This document shows, piece after piece, positions 35,610 to 44,149 of a stretch of 64,000 nt of DNA (position 1 is its first letter; every line of letters begins with the position of its first letter). Below the pieces are notes generated by a model that ran no database searches, was not told the origin of the DNA, and worked only from the letters and a program-made list of their open reading frames with translations. The translations under genes were made by a program, and so were the position numbers. Source of the stretch: Metabacillus schmidteae (GTDB lineage Bacteria; Bacillota; Bacilli; Bacillales; Bacillaceae); contig NZ_CAESCH010000001.1 of assembly GCF_903166545.1 (NCBI RefSeq), positions 1,430,001-1,494,000 of the forward strand, in the 5' to 3' direction.

Positions 35610-36968
35610 ATGAAAGTGATTAACCCGATGAATGTTATTGATAATAGTAAAATTTCTTCGTTTCACGTATGGCTTATTGCCTGGTTGTTTTTAGTTATTA
35701 CATTTGATGGATATGATGTTGTTGTATATGGTGCGTCTGTGCCTTCCTTAATACAGGAGTGGGGGATTTCAGATGTAACAGCTGGTGCAATAGGAAGTTA
35801 CACGGTTATTGGAACAGCACTTGGGGCAGTTATATTTGGGATGCTGTCTGATAAAATTGGCCGAAAAAAGATCATTTTGCTTACAACGTTCTTATTTAGT
35901 TTCTTTACTATGTTATCTGGTTTTGCAACAGGTCCAATTTTATTTGCCGTATTTCGAATAATTGCGGGGGTAGGTCTAGGTGGAGTAATGCCTAACGTTA
36001 TTGCTCTCGCTACTGAGTTTTCTCCCAAAAGGGTGAGATCTGCCATTGTTTCTTTTATTTTCTGCGGCTATTCAATTGGAGCACTTTTAGCAGCACTTAC
36101 AAGCCGGTCCCTACTACCAACCGTTGGATGGGAACCTGTTTATTGGTTAGCTGGTATTCCACTATTGTTTATTCCATTTTTAATGAAAAGTATTCCGGAG
36201 TCGGTAGGATTTCTTATTGAAAAAGGTAAGGTTGAAGAAGCCAAAGAAACGCTAATGAAGGTTGATCCAAGTTTGAGTGCAGGAGGGGAATTCGAATTTG
36301 TTAAGCCGCCGGCAAAAGAGCAGGGCTCACCAGTTGTGAAGCTTTTTGAAGATAAAAGAGCGTTCAGTACGATTATGTTTTGGATTTCCTGTTTTAGTGC
36401 CTTTGTTTTAATTTATTCAATGAACACATGGCTGCCTCGACTTATGATGCAGTCAGGTTATGACCTTAGCTCAAGTCTTGCCTTTACTGCTGTAATGCAG
36501 GTAGGTGCTATTATAGGAACGATTGTTTTCGGTCGTTTGGTGGACAAAATTGGATTTAAAAAGGTTCTTGTTCCATTATTTTTCTGTGGAGCAATTGCGT
36601 TATCCTTTATTGGGTTGACAAATAGCATGGGAATTGCCTTTATTTTAATTGCGATTATTGGTGCAGCTTCAGTAGGAGTGCAAAATATTTCTAACGCCTT
36701 TGTTTCACAGTACTATCCGTCCAGTATGCGCTCTACAGCAATTGGAAGTACGATGGCCTTTGGTCGTATAGGGGGAATTGTTGCACCAACCTTTGTTGGA
36801 TTCCTATTAACGATGAATCTATTGCCGCAATTTAACTTTGTCGCAATTGGAGGAGCAGCGTTACTTGGTGGTGTTGCGATGTTATTTGTTCAGGAAAAGC
36901 ACGGAAATTATTATGAAGCAAAAGAAGAGATACACCCAGAGAATCGTCCAGTGAAAGTGGCGAAATAA
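35610..36968 (+). CDS. MFS transporter, aromatic acid:H+ symporter (AAHS) type
   Basis: 452 residues, 12 helices. AAHS signatures: ITFDGYDVVVYGASVPSL in helix 1, GMLSDKIGRKKIILL in loop 2-3 and GLGGVMPNVIALATEFSPKR in helix 4-5. Family members import benzoate, hydroxybenzoates, vanillate or related acids. A cre-like site stands in front, SD AATAGGAGGATAACG. The DUF3237 and SRPBCC genes behind it suggest a small operon for an aromatic or related acid; no ring-cleavage enzyme is in the window. Confidence 0.9.
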   Translation: MKVINPMNVIDNSKISSFHVWLIAWLFLVITFDGYDVVVYGASVPSLIQEWGISDVTAGAIGSYTVIGTALGAVIFGMLSDKIGRKKIILLTTFLFSFFTMLSGFATGPILFAVFRIIAGVGLGGVMPNVIALATEFSPKRVRSAIVSFIFCGYSIGALLAALTSRSLLPTVGWEPVYWLAGIPLLFIPFLMKSIPESVGFLIEKGKVEEAKETLMKVDPSLSAGGEFEFVKPPAKEQGSPVVKLFEDKRAFSTIMFWISCFSAFVLIYSMNTWLPRLMMQSGYDLSSSLAFTAVMQVGAIIGTIVFGRLVDKIGFKKVLVPLFFCGAIALSFIGLTNSMGIAFILIAIIGAASVGVQNISNAFVSQYYPSSMRSTAIGSTMAFGRIGGIVAPTFVGFLLTMNLLPQFNFVAIGGAALLGGVAMLFVQEKHGNYYEAKEEIHPENRPVKVAK

Positions 36969-37081
36969 GTTTGTCATTTTAAAGGGGTTTTCTTTACTTA
37001 CTATTTTTCGAGAAATGATAGATTTGTTGTTTCAAGTTTTAGTAGTTGGATTGACAATAAAAGACGAAAGGAAGGTAACAG

Positions 37082-37531
37082 ATGGAAACAACATTTCTTT
37101 TTAAAGCAAATATTGAGGTGGCAGATCCAATTGAAGTTGGTGATGTTGGAACAGGGATAAGAAGAGTCATACCAATTATTGGGGGAGCGTTCGAAGGCAA
37201 TGGGATAAAAGGGAAAGTCCTTTCAGGAGGGGCTGATTACCAGATGATAAGATATGATGGTGTAACAGAGGCGCTTGCTCATTATGTGATTGAAACGGAT
37301 GATGGCATCCCTATCTATGTGATTAATAAAGGATTCAGACATGGTCCTAAGGATATTATTGATAAAATCATTCGTGGTGAGCAGGTTCCAGACGGTTCTT
37401 ATTATTTCAAAACAACTCCAACCTTTGAAACAAGCAGTGAAAAGTACTCTTTTTTGAATAGAATGATTTTTATTGGTGAAGGCATTAGAAGACCAAATGA
37501 TGTACAAATTTCATTTTATCAAATTCATTAA
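37082..37531 (+). CDS. DUF3237 domain-containing protein (UPF0311)
   Basis: 149 residues of one DUF3237 domain: VGDVGTGIRRVIPIIGGAFEG, GGADYQMIRYDGVTEALAHY and YYFKTTPTFETSSEKYSFLN. Function unknown; these proteins often lie in aromatic or xenobiotic gene sets. AAGGAAGG is 7 bases before the ATG. A 113-base gap separates it from the transporter with no terminator, so it may be cotranscribed. Confidence 0.88.
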   Translation: METTFLFKANIEVADPIEVGDVGTGIRRVIPIIGGAFEGNGIKGKVLSGGADYQMIRYDGVTEALAHYVIETDDGIPIYVINKGFRHGPKDIIDKIIRGEQVPDGSYYFKTTPTFETSSEKYSFLNRMIFIGEGIRRPNDVQISFYQIH

Positions 37532-37705
37532 TCTTTACATCTAGCACATGTAGGTGAAATGCTCCGCAAAACAAGACAGATATTAGATGATTATAAAAAG
37601 GGAAGCTATTTATAATTATTGATGTAAGTTTATGTTTTTTTATGTAATAATTATTTTGTGAAATGTTAATTTTGCAATTCATACATAGTGAAAGTGGGAA
37701 TCATA

Positions 37706-38146
37706 ATGGCAAAGGGAACACATACAGTAGAAATTCCAGTAGATGTACAAGCAGTTTGGGACTATGTCAGTGATCTTGAAAAATGGGCAACATCGGTACC
37801 AGCCTATAAAGAACATGAAATCATAAATGACAAGCAATCAATTTGGACATTTGAAGGTAATGTGAAAGGTATTAAAAAAACAATAAAAGCGCAGGTAGAT
37901 ATTACCGAATGGAATGAACCTTCAAATATAAAGTTTGAATTAAAAGGTTTAACAGATAATTTTACAGGAAGCGGTCACTTTACTGCAGAAGAAGTTAACG
38001 GTAAAACAACAATGACTTGTACGGTGGACGTCCGTGCAGGAGGATTATCGGGTGCAGTGATATCACCAATTATTAAATGGGCTGTTCCAAAAGTAGCATC
38101 TCGTTTAACAGAATCTATTGCACGTAAAATTGCCGTTTTGGCATAG
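37706..38146 (+). CDS. SRPBCC (CoxG/START-like) family protein
   Basis: 146 residues: THTVEIPVDVQAVWDYVSDL at the start, FEGNVKGIKKTIKAQVDIT in the middle and SGAVISPIIKWAVPKVASRL at the end, the CoxG-like polyketide cyclase pattern. It could carry or cyclise a hydrophobic ligand. CoxG proteins sit beside CO dehydrogenase, which is not present here. ATG 37706 is chosen since GTGGGA precedes it; GTG 37688 is also in frame. Confidence 0.82.
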   Translation: MAKGTHTVEIPVDVQAVWDYVSDLEKWATSVPAYKEHEIINDKQSIWTFEGNVKGIKKTIKAQVDITEWNEPSNIKFELKGLTDNFTGSGHFTAEEVNGKTTMTCTVDVRAGGLSGAVISPIIKWAVPKVASRLTESIARKIAVLA

Positions 38147-38186
38147 TATTAGAGTTTTATTAGAAATTCAAAATGGCGGAAATGGA

Positions 38187-38219
38187 GGGACTGTCCAAAA
38201 TAATGGATGGCCCTTTTTT
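38187..38219 (+). terminator. Terminator of the SRPBCC gene
   Basis: AGGGACTGTCCA and TGGATGGCCCT pair with one bulge, followed by six T. Confidence 0.8.
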
Positions 38220-38254
38220 CAGTATTTGATTGCTTAAGTATAAATAAATATGTA

Positions 38255-38850
38255 AAAACCAAATAAAGGTAGATTTGAGTTCATCTGTATCTTTTAGAAG
38301 GGGAAAAGTGGATAAAGCATACGTAAAAAAGAAATGTGAATGCTTTTACAGAGGTAGCAAGTACAAAGCCATATGCAAAATCCAAATAAAGGGAAAAATG
38401 AGCTCGAAAGCTGTGGGTTTTGTAAAAATAAACCATTTCTGTATGCTTATAAGGTGAAAAAGAGAAAAAAGCATACGTAAAAAAGAAATGTGAATGCTTT
38501 TACAAAGGCAGCAAGTACAAAGCCATATGCAAAATCCAAATAAAGGGAAAAATGAGCTCGAAAGCTGTGGGTTTTGTAAAAATAAACCATTTCTGTATGC
38601 TTATAAGGTGAAAAAGAGAAAAAAGCATACGTAAAAAAAAATGTGAATGCTTTTACAAAGGCAGCAAGTACAAAGCCATATGCAAAATCCAAATAAAGGG
38701 AAAAATGAGCTCGAAAGCTGTGGGTTTTGTAAAAATAAACCATTTCTGTATGCTTATAAGGTGAAAAAGAGAAAAAAGCATACGTAAAAAAAAATGTGAA
38801 TGCTTTTACAAAGGCAGCAAGTACAAAGCCATACGCAAAAACCAAATAAA
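38255..38850. repeat. Tandem repeat, period about 154 bp, nearly four copies
   Basis: The landmark GCATACGTAAAAAA falls at 38317, 38471, 38625 and 38778, giving periods of 154, 154 and 153. Later copies are almost identical; the first is diverged in its left part (starting AACCAAATAAAGG). Each unit carries AAAGCAT and ATGCTTT arms that can pair. Frames are open in places on both strands, but the period is not a multiple of three in two of the three steps, so a repetitive protein is unlikely. The last 130 bases before 38988 hold only a small hairpin. Confidence 0.93.
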
Positions 38851-38988
38851 GGCAATTTCGAATTTTAAGTTAAACGAACTAAACCATCCTAATAATGAAT
38901 AAGGATGGTTAAAAAAATATTTAAACTAACATAGAGAAATACGCATTAATAATTCATGTATTCACTAATTGAGGAAAAAACATCCCTT

Positions 38989-39993
38989 CTATATCTCTGT
39001 CGCAATTTCTTTCCTATTAGGAGCTAGCGGTGGCTGTTCGAGCCATTTATTTTGAACCATTAAATCAAACCACTTCTTTGTTACCATAAGATTTTTCAGA
39101 ATGGTTGACTCATAAGTCGTTACAAGATCTGTTCGCATAGCTGATGCTAAACCTGCCCCATGATAGTTTTGGGCTGCTTGAAATAAAAAACCAACATGAT
39201 ACAAGATTAGTTTATCTGAAAAAGGAGATTCAGTTGAGGTTGTCACTTCGGTTTCCCAAGATTTTGGAACAGGTAAATTATCCCTTTGCATAATTTTGGA
39301 AAAATCCTTTATTTGTTCGTCAGCAGTATTCTCGGAATCAGTTAAAAACTTCCTTACTTCTTTTGATTGAGTGATTTGACTAAACGCAATAGAAAGTGTT
39401 TTCGCCATTATGCTCTTTTTAAGGTTTAAAGAAATACTAATGATTTCGGTTGCTGCTAATTTTCTACCCTTACCGAAAAATCCATCTGTGAAATCCTTGC
39501 TGGAAATATATTCAGGATTTTTATTGGGATATAATAAGGGATCTCTTTGAAAATTTCCTTTTTCAAGCAATAACTCGATTGTTTGATGATACATGTTTTT
39601 AGCGTCATTATCACATGAATCGTAAAAATCCCTTAAGTCTTTTCTAACTGATATAGCCAGTGAAGTACTGTGCCCAAGTAAACCATGTAATGTCATAATA
39701 TGTAAGTAATTTAGGCAGAATATATCTGAAAACAGTCTTGGCTTATCTTTAAAAAGATCAGATTCATTAAATCCAATTGGAACTGGAAACCCCTCGTTCT
39801 CGATAAAACTTGCGATTTGTTTCTTTTGTTTTCCGAAAGTATTTATGGCATCTTCAAAAATTTTTTTAATTAGCTCGTCTTCAATAATAGAAACCATATA
39901 TTGATTTACCACATCAGTCATTGTACCGTTTACATACTCTCCCCAAAGTGAACCTATCTCCGAAGATGTGAGTTTTAATTTATTACCATCCAC
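38989..39993 (-). CDS. DUF3231 family protein
   Basis: 334 residues made of two similar helical halves, each with an approximately 160-residue ferritin-like bundle (first with LWGEYVNGTMTDVVNQYM, second with SLNLKKSIMAKTLSIAFSQI). This is the DUF3231 arrangement common in spore-forming Bacillaceae, often as several paralogues, function unknown. GAGGTGATATTG precedes the ATG. Confidence 0.87.
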   Translation of the reverse strand: MDGNKLKLTSSEIGSLWGEYVNGTMTDVVNQYMVSIIEDELIKKIFEDAINTFGKQKKQIASFIENEGFPVPIGFNESDLFKDKPRLFSDIFCLNYLHIMTLHGLLGHSTSLAISVRKDLRDFYDSCDNDAKNMYHQTIELLLEKGNFQRDPLLYPNKNPEYISSKDFTDGFFGKGRKLAATEIISISLNLKKSIMAKTLSIAFSQITQSKEVRKFLTDSENTADEQIKDFSKIMQRDNLPVPKSWETEVTTSTESPFSDKLILYHVGFLFQAAQNYHGAGLASAMRTDLVTTYESTILKNLMVTKKWFDLMVQNKWLEQPPLAPNRKEIATEI

Positions 39994-40187
39994 AATATCA
40001 CCTCATGTATAATGATTTCCTAATTCATTAGGTCTTATGAGCTTAACAATTAATTTGAGCTAACAAATCACTGTGGAAACAAGTTCTAATATTAAGTGTT
40101 ATTGCACTTCAAACAGGAGAGGGCTCTTTTTTTATGTAATTTTAGGTTACAATTAATTCATCCAATTCATTTAAAGAAGGTGTTAAG

Positions 40188-40328
40188 ATGATTATCCTTT
40201 TTGGTATGTTAATATTTGCGGGAATTTTTGCTATATTTGATGCTTTAAGAAAGGTAAATAATAATATTTTGGACCAAACAGAAGAGATAAAAAAGTTACG
40301 TGAAGCCATAATAGAGAATAAGAAATGA
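40188..40328 (+). CDS. Small membrane protein with short coiled-coil tail
   Basis: 46 residues: one membrane helix (about 2-18, IILFGMLIFAGIFAIF) and a charged tail (NNILDQTEEIKKLREAIIEN) with heptad-like spacing. AAGAAGGTG precedes the ATG by 7 bases. Similar architecture to the next gene suggests a pair of membrane-tethered helix proteins. A longer open frame on the other strand here has no ribosome site. Confidence 0.6.
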   Translation: MIILFGMLIFAGIFAIFDALRKVNNNILDQTEEIKKLREAIIENKK

Positions 40329-40599
40329 ATGATGAAATGGTTGAATGCGAGCTGCAATGATAGATACAAAAAAGTTTTGGGTACAAGAAGCCATACATAG
40401 AAGTAAACCTTAATAATTTAGTATAGATTGAAATTGTAAAAAATATATATAAAGGGGGATGTTAGTCTAATAAGATAGTAACAGGGTTGTGTTATTTATG
40501 AAAAGTCTTTAGGAAGAAGGATCGCCTCTTTTTTTTATGTGTATGTAATCATTTAATTGTAACTACATAATTGTTAGTCTTTTTTAGGTGGTGAATCAT

Positions 40600-40782
40600 T
40601 TGAATTTGTATTTTTATATAACAATAATTATTGGGTTTTCTCTTATATACTATGGATATGTTAGGAAAATAGATAATGATTTAAAAAAGAAAAAATTAGA
40701 GATAGAAGAAAAAAAGATAGAATTAGAAATTAAGAAATTAGAACTTGGTTTAGAGAGTAAAGACCATGGTGAAAAGCGTTAG
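40600..40782 (+). CDS. Small membrane protein with coiled-coil tail
   Basis: 60 residues: an N-terminal helix (about 3-20, YFYITIIIGFSLIYYGY) and a long charged helix (DLKKKKLEIEEKKIELEIKK) of the coiled-coil type. AGGTGGTG is 6 bases before TTG 40600; in-frame GTG codons at 40588 and 40591 overlap that ribosome site and are less likely. Function unknown. Confidence 0.65.
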   Translation: MNLYFYITIIIGFSLIYYGYVRKIDNDLKKKKLEIEEKKIELEIKKLELGLESKDHGEKR

Positions 40783-40811
40783 ATGTACTATTGATTTTCA
40801 ACAAAATTGTA

Positions 40812-40863
40812 AACACGAAAGAAGGGAATGGTATTTTTTCGTACTCCCTCGTTTTCGTGTTCT
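40812..40863 (+). terminator. Terminator after the small membrane protein gene
   Basis: AACACGAAA and TTTCGTGTT form the base of a stem, with GGGA and TCCC inside it. The loop is long. Confidence 0.6.
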
Positions 40864-41052
40864 TCGGTTCTTTTGCTTGTTAGGCTTTATCTACAAAAGA
40901 TTTTAATAAATCATTTTGGAATAATAATATGATCATGACGGAAGTGAGATATTCAGTTCTGTCCAGAACCAAAAACTATCCAGAAAAATTTTGTTGATAT
41001 AGCAATAAATATCATGTAATCTTTTATACTGTGACAAAAAAATAGATTTTTC

Positions 41053-41198
41053 TTCTTATCAAGAGAGATGGAGGGACTGGCCAGATGAGATCTCGGCAGC
41101 GGAACTTAGTGATTAAGTTGCTGTGCCAATTCCAACAAGAAAGGCTTGATAGATGAGAAGAGTATTTTATAGATATAAGGCCTCTTCTTGTTTTTATG
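41053..41198 (+). promoter_or_regulatory. SAM-I (S-box) riboswitch with terminator
   Basis: The conserved S-box core is present: CTTATCAAGAGAGATGGAGG, GACTGGCC, then GATGAGATCTCGGCAGC, the pseudoknot partner region, GTGCCAATTCC and the 3' half of P1, GATGAGAAG. A terminator follows: GAGAAGAG with CTCTTCTTGTTTTT. Such leaders turn the downstream gene off when S-adenosylmethionine is plentiful. A promoter TTGATA (40994) and TAATCT (41017), 17 bp apart, precedes it. Between the switch and the next gene are two dispersed repeats. Confidence 0.95.
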
Positions 41199-41215
41199 AG
41201 AAGCGGCTTTTTTGT

Positions 41216-41305
41216 ACTATCAGAAAGTACATAAATTTTTATGGATGATAGTATAAGAAAAACTAAGGCTTTGGCCATTAGGACTTGGCGACAAGCCAAG
41301 TTTTT
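41216..41305 (+). repeat. Dispersed repeat between riboswitch and permease (family also at 9355)
   Basis: ACTATCAGAAAGTACATAAA, TTTTATGGATGATAGTATAA, CTAAGGCTTTGGCC and CGACAAGCCAAG match the araB-leader copy. Internal arms ACTATCA/TGATAGT and CTTGGC/GCCAAG can pair. Confidence 0.8.
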
Positions 41306-41345
41306 CTAAGAAGATAAGAAAGCATAAAAGTTTGTGCGTAGTTTT

Positions 41346-41392
41346 AGTGTCTAGCTCGAGCCGATAGGCGGGCGCCTTGAGTTTTTCTTATG
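41346..41392 (+). repeat. Partial dispersed repeat (GTCTAGCTC...GGCGCCTTGAG)
   Basis: AGTGTCTAGCTCGAGC and GGCGGGCGCCTTGAGTTTTT resemble the two ends of the 16330 family with the middle lost. Confidence 0.5.
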
Positions 41393-41444
41393 GGGCACAG
41401 AATGGTCAAAAGACCCGTCCCATTTAATATTTGGAGGTGGAACA

Positions 41445-42725
41445 ATGAAAAAAGGTAATCCATGGGCGCTAATCCCATTTGTTGTGTTTTTGGTTTTATT
41501 TATTGGTTCAGGAGTTATTACAGGTGATTTTTATGCCTTTCCAGTCATAGTAGCCATTGTGATTTCGGGTGCTGTTGCTCTGGCGATGAGTCGAAAAGAA
41601 TCGTTTTCGCGGAAGGTTGATATTTTTTGCCAAGGTGCAGGTAATGTAAATGTCATGTTGATGGTTCTTATTTTTCTTTTGGCTGGGGCTTTTTCAGAAA
41701 CAGCAAAAGGCATGGGGGCAGTAGACTCCACTGTTAACTTTGCTTTATCGGTTGTTCCGCAAAACTTGCTTGTTGTAGGCTTGTTCATCATTGCCTGCTT
41801 TATCTCCCTATCCATGGGTACGTCGATGGGAACGATTGTGGCATTGGCGCCAATTGGAGTTGGGATAAGCGAACATACCGAGCTTTCAATTGCTTTAGTA
41901 ATGGCGGCGATTATTGGAGGTTCAATGTTTGGCGATAATTTATCCTTTATTTCAGATACAACTATCACTGCGGTTCGTTCACAAGGCGTACAAATGAAGG
42001 ATAAATTTAAGGTGAATTTTTGGATTGTGTTGCCGGCAGCCATTGTAACAGGCATTATTTTAGGTGCTATTACAATGGGTGAAACGGCACAAGTAGAGCA
42101 TTTAAGCTATAATTGGGTAAAAATTGTTCCCTATGTTCTGGTCATTATTTTTGCGTTAGCTGGAATGAACGTTTTCCTTGTTCTTGCATTAGGGACTGTT
42201 CTCGCGGGAGCTGTTGGCTTAGCGGATGGCAGCTACCATTTAATGAGCCTTTTGCAAACGATTGGCGAAGGAATGGCAGGCATGTATGAAATCGCCTTTC
42301 TTGCGATATTAATAGCTGGAATGGTGGAGGTTATTAAATTTAACGGCGGAATTGACTTTCTGCTTCACCTTGCGACACGAAGAATTAAATCGAAAAAGGG
42401 TGCAGAATTTGGAATTGCCGGTCTTGTGAGCTTAACTGGTCTATCCACGGCCAATAATACGATTGCAATTCTGATCGCCGGTCCGCTTGCAAAAAATATG
42501 GCTGATCAGTATGGGATTGACCCGCGAAAGTCAGCAAGTATATTAGATATTTTCTCCTGTGCGATCCAGGGCCTTCTGCCATACGGAGCACAACTTCTGG
42601 CAGCTGCAAGCGTCGCGGGAATATCACCAGTAAGCATCCTGCAATACTCATTCTATCCAATTCTTATAGGAATCTGTGGAATTATCGCTATCCTCATTGG
42701 ATACCCGACAAAAAAGAAAGCTTGA
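41445..42725 (+). CDS. NhaC-family permease, probable methionine transporter (MetT type)
   Basis: 426 residues with about 11-12 membrane helices and the Na+/H+ antiporter NhaC-type motifs SMGTSMGTIVALAPIG, GGSMFGDNLSFISDTT and GLSTANNTIAILIAGPLA. NhaC-like proteins that follow S-box riboswitches are known as MetT, predicted methionine importers, and the SAM riboswitch upstream fits this. The switch is about 250 bases from the start, separated by dispersed repeats but no promoter that I can see. TTGGAGGTGG precedes the ATG. Confidence 0.87.
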   Translation: MKKGNPWALIPFVVFLVLFIGSGVITGDFYAFPVIVAIVISGAVALAMSRKESFSRKVDIFCQGAGNVNVMLMVLIFLLAGAFSETAKGMGAVDSTVNFALSVVPQNLLVVGLFIIACFISLSMGTSMGTIVALAPIGVGISEHTELSIALVMAAIIGGSMFGDNLSFISDTTITAVRSQGVQMKDKFKVNFWIVLPAAIVTGIILGAITMGETAQVEHLSYNWVKIVPYVLVIIFALAGMNVFLVLALGTVLAGAVGLADGSYHLMSLLQTIGEGMAGMYEIAFLAILIAGMVEVIKFNGGIDFLLHLATRRIKSKKGAEFGIAGLVSLTGLSTANNTIAILIAGPLAKNMADQYGIDPRKSASILDIFSCAIQGLLPYGAQLLAAASVAGISPVSILQYSFYPILIGICGIIAILIGYPTKKKA

Positions 42726-42740
42726 TTTTATATTTTAAAG

Positions 42741-42764
42741 CAACGGGGGCATGTCCCCCGGTTG
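42741..42764 (+). terminator. G+C-rich hairpin after the NhaC-family gene
   Basis: CAACGGGGG pairs with CCCCCGGTTG (one bulge) around a short loop. The T-tract is poor, so termination is uncertain. Confidence 0.55.
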
Positions 42765-42907
42765 AATTAATAATAAAGTAAAGGTTCGTGCATTAGGTAT
42801 TATCAAGTTGGAAGTAGCAATAGGAACAGAGAGAGCAAGCACTTATTAATCTTCCAAATATAGATTTCGTGTGAAGTATTGATTAACACAACTAAATAGG
42901 AATTGTT

Positions 42908-42955
42908 AAAACGTCTTAGATCCTTGATAGTGCAGGAGCTGAGACGTTTTTTTAT
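42908..42955 (+). terminator. Terminator-like hairpin, second of a dispersed pair
   Basis: AAACGTCTTAG and CTGAGACGTTT close an approximately 18-nt loop, then seven T. It resembles 35426-35470 in stem, loop (CCTTGATAGTGCAGGAG against CCTTTGAAAGTACGGGA) and flank (GAACGAGCGAGAAAT). Confidence 0.7.
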
Positions 42956-43521
42956 TAAATGAGGAACGAGCGAGAAATGTTTTAACACGTTAGGGAGGAA
43001 GAATCATTAGAGATTCTATCTGTATCTCTTTCTTCCACAAAAGGGCCATTATATGTAGTATGGTTTTGGACCGTAATTAACGTTAATAAAGTTACAAAAA
43101 CAGCCTATTTCCTATCTTTGTTTACTAGTTATATATAGTTATTAATTATAGTTTCCAACGTAAACAACGATAGGACTTTACTTGGAGGGGTGGGTATGAT
43201 AGGCTGATACGCCACTGAAACACCTGCTTCAGCCTTTCAAGACCAATCATGACCACAGAGGCTCCAAGTCAAGTCCTTAAACGGCTTATCTATGGTTACA
43301 TGTAAATAATGATAAATGGTGCACCCTATCAATGTTTTTGAACAGATACTACATATAAGCGCCCGATTGTTTAATACCGCTTTTAAAGTAAAGGGGATAT
43401 TATAAAGGTCTATACTTAAACTACTTGGCAGGTTAATTGGAATTAAATCGAAATAATGGTAAAAAAAACTATATGTGTTAACTTATATATAGGTAATTAT
43501 TTACTTTTAAGGGGGAGAAAA
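42956..43521. other. Intergenic region with no supported gene
   Basis: Apart from the structured element at 43173-43276 this stretch holds only A+T-rich spacer and short frames without ribosome sites. GGGGGAG near its right end serves the next gene. Confidence 0.45.
43173..43276. repeat. Long imperfect inverted repeat / structured element of unknown kind
   Basis: GGACTTTACTTGGAG (43173-43187) pairs with CTCCAAGTCAAGTCC (43262-43276) with one mismatch. Inside, GTGGGTATGAT can pair with ATCATGACCAC, and AGGCTGA with TTCAGCCT. The whole 104 bases fold into one nested structure more G+C-rich than its surroundings. It has no T-tract and no coding frame. It could be a non-coding RNA, a MITE or an insertion-sequence end. 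Confidence 0.7.
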
Positions 43522-43704
43522 ATGAATAAAACTCGAACAATTATTACATTTGTGAGTAGTTTTCTTATTTTTGCTGTTGGCGTGTTTAGAATACTTACTG
43601 AATCTCTTACTTTTACACCTTTGTTTGTAGCATATATATTTGTAATTGCTGGTTTAATTGGAGTTGTTGCAAGTGGAGTAAAACTAAAGAAAATTGAAAG
43701 CTAA
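43522..43704 (+). CDS. Small two-helix membrane protein
   Basis: 60 residues with helices at about 6-26 and 34-54 and a short basic tail (KLKKIES). Strong AAGGGGGAG precedes ATG 43522; an in-frame upstream start at 43456 has no ribosome site. Family not recognised. Confidence 0.72.
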   Translation: MNKTRTIITFVSSFLIFAVGVFRILTESLTFTPLFVAYIFVIAGLIGVVASGVKLKKIES

Positions 43705-43793
43705 TTAATCTGCTAAAGAGGTTAATGATAAAAAATGTTTTAATAAAAGGAATAGGTTAGGTATTGAAATCTATGGGCTAAGAAAGGGAGAAT

Positions 43794-43958
43794 ATGTATT
43801 CATTACTATTTTTTGTAGTTTTAATTGCATTAATCATTTTAATTATTATAAAAAGACAGAACAAAAAGGTAGTCTTAATTTTAACTGCAATATTAATTTT
43901 GCTTCTTATTGGTGGACTTATGTTTGTAAGGGATGTTGTACAAAATTTTGCACCATAA
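43794..43958 (+). CDS. Small two-helix membrane protein
   Basis: 54 residues: helix one about 2-18 (LLFFVVLIALIILIII), a basic turn (KRQNKK) and helix two about 25-44. AAAGGGAG precedes the ATG. Family not recognised. It lies 89 bases after a similar small gene and is followed by a GGGCGC hairpin. Confidence 0.62.
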   Translation: MYSLLFFVVLIALIILIIIKRQNKKVVLILTAILILLLIGGLMFVRDVVQNFAP

Positions 43959-43972
43959 CTTATTCAAGTAAC

Positions 43973-44040
43973 GGGCGCATATATCAAACAAGAGATGCGC
44001 TTATTTTTGTTATGGGCCCAGATTGTCGAGTAACAACAAA
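43973..44040 (+). repeat. GGGCGC hairpin repeat with GGGCC-AGATTGT tail
   Basis: GGGCGCAT pairs with ATGCGCTT and is followed by ATTTTTGTT, so it can end transcription. The tail TGGGCCCAGATTGTCGAGTA recurs after the hairpin at 45931 as TGGGCCAGATTGTAGCATAA, before another small gene. Confidence 0.75.
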
Positions 44041-44149
44041 AACAAAAGTATTTAAAGGGATATTGAAATTGTGCTACGCTGTAATATATATGTAGCAGAT
44101 GGGTGCGTTTAACTAAATTATTTTGGATTTAAATAAGGGGGGAATCAAA

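Noticed and set aside
38447..38845. A 132-codon minus-strand frame encoding three copies of a Phe/Ala/Tyr-rich 51-residue unit
   Set aside because: It is a by-product of the 154-bp tandem repeat; it has no ribosome site and breaks wherever the period is 154 instead of 153.
38255..38850. Tandem repeats as a CRISPR array
   Set aside because: Units are about 154 bases, contiguous and nearly identical throughout, with no variable spacers and no cas genes.
40142..40369. A 75-codon minus-strand frame
   Set aside because: The opposite strand has a small membrane-protein gene with a proper ribosome site in the same place.
41531..42055. A 174-codon frame opposite the NhaC-family gene
   Set aside because: It is the antisense shadow of a strongly supported transporter gene and lacks a ribosome site.
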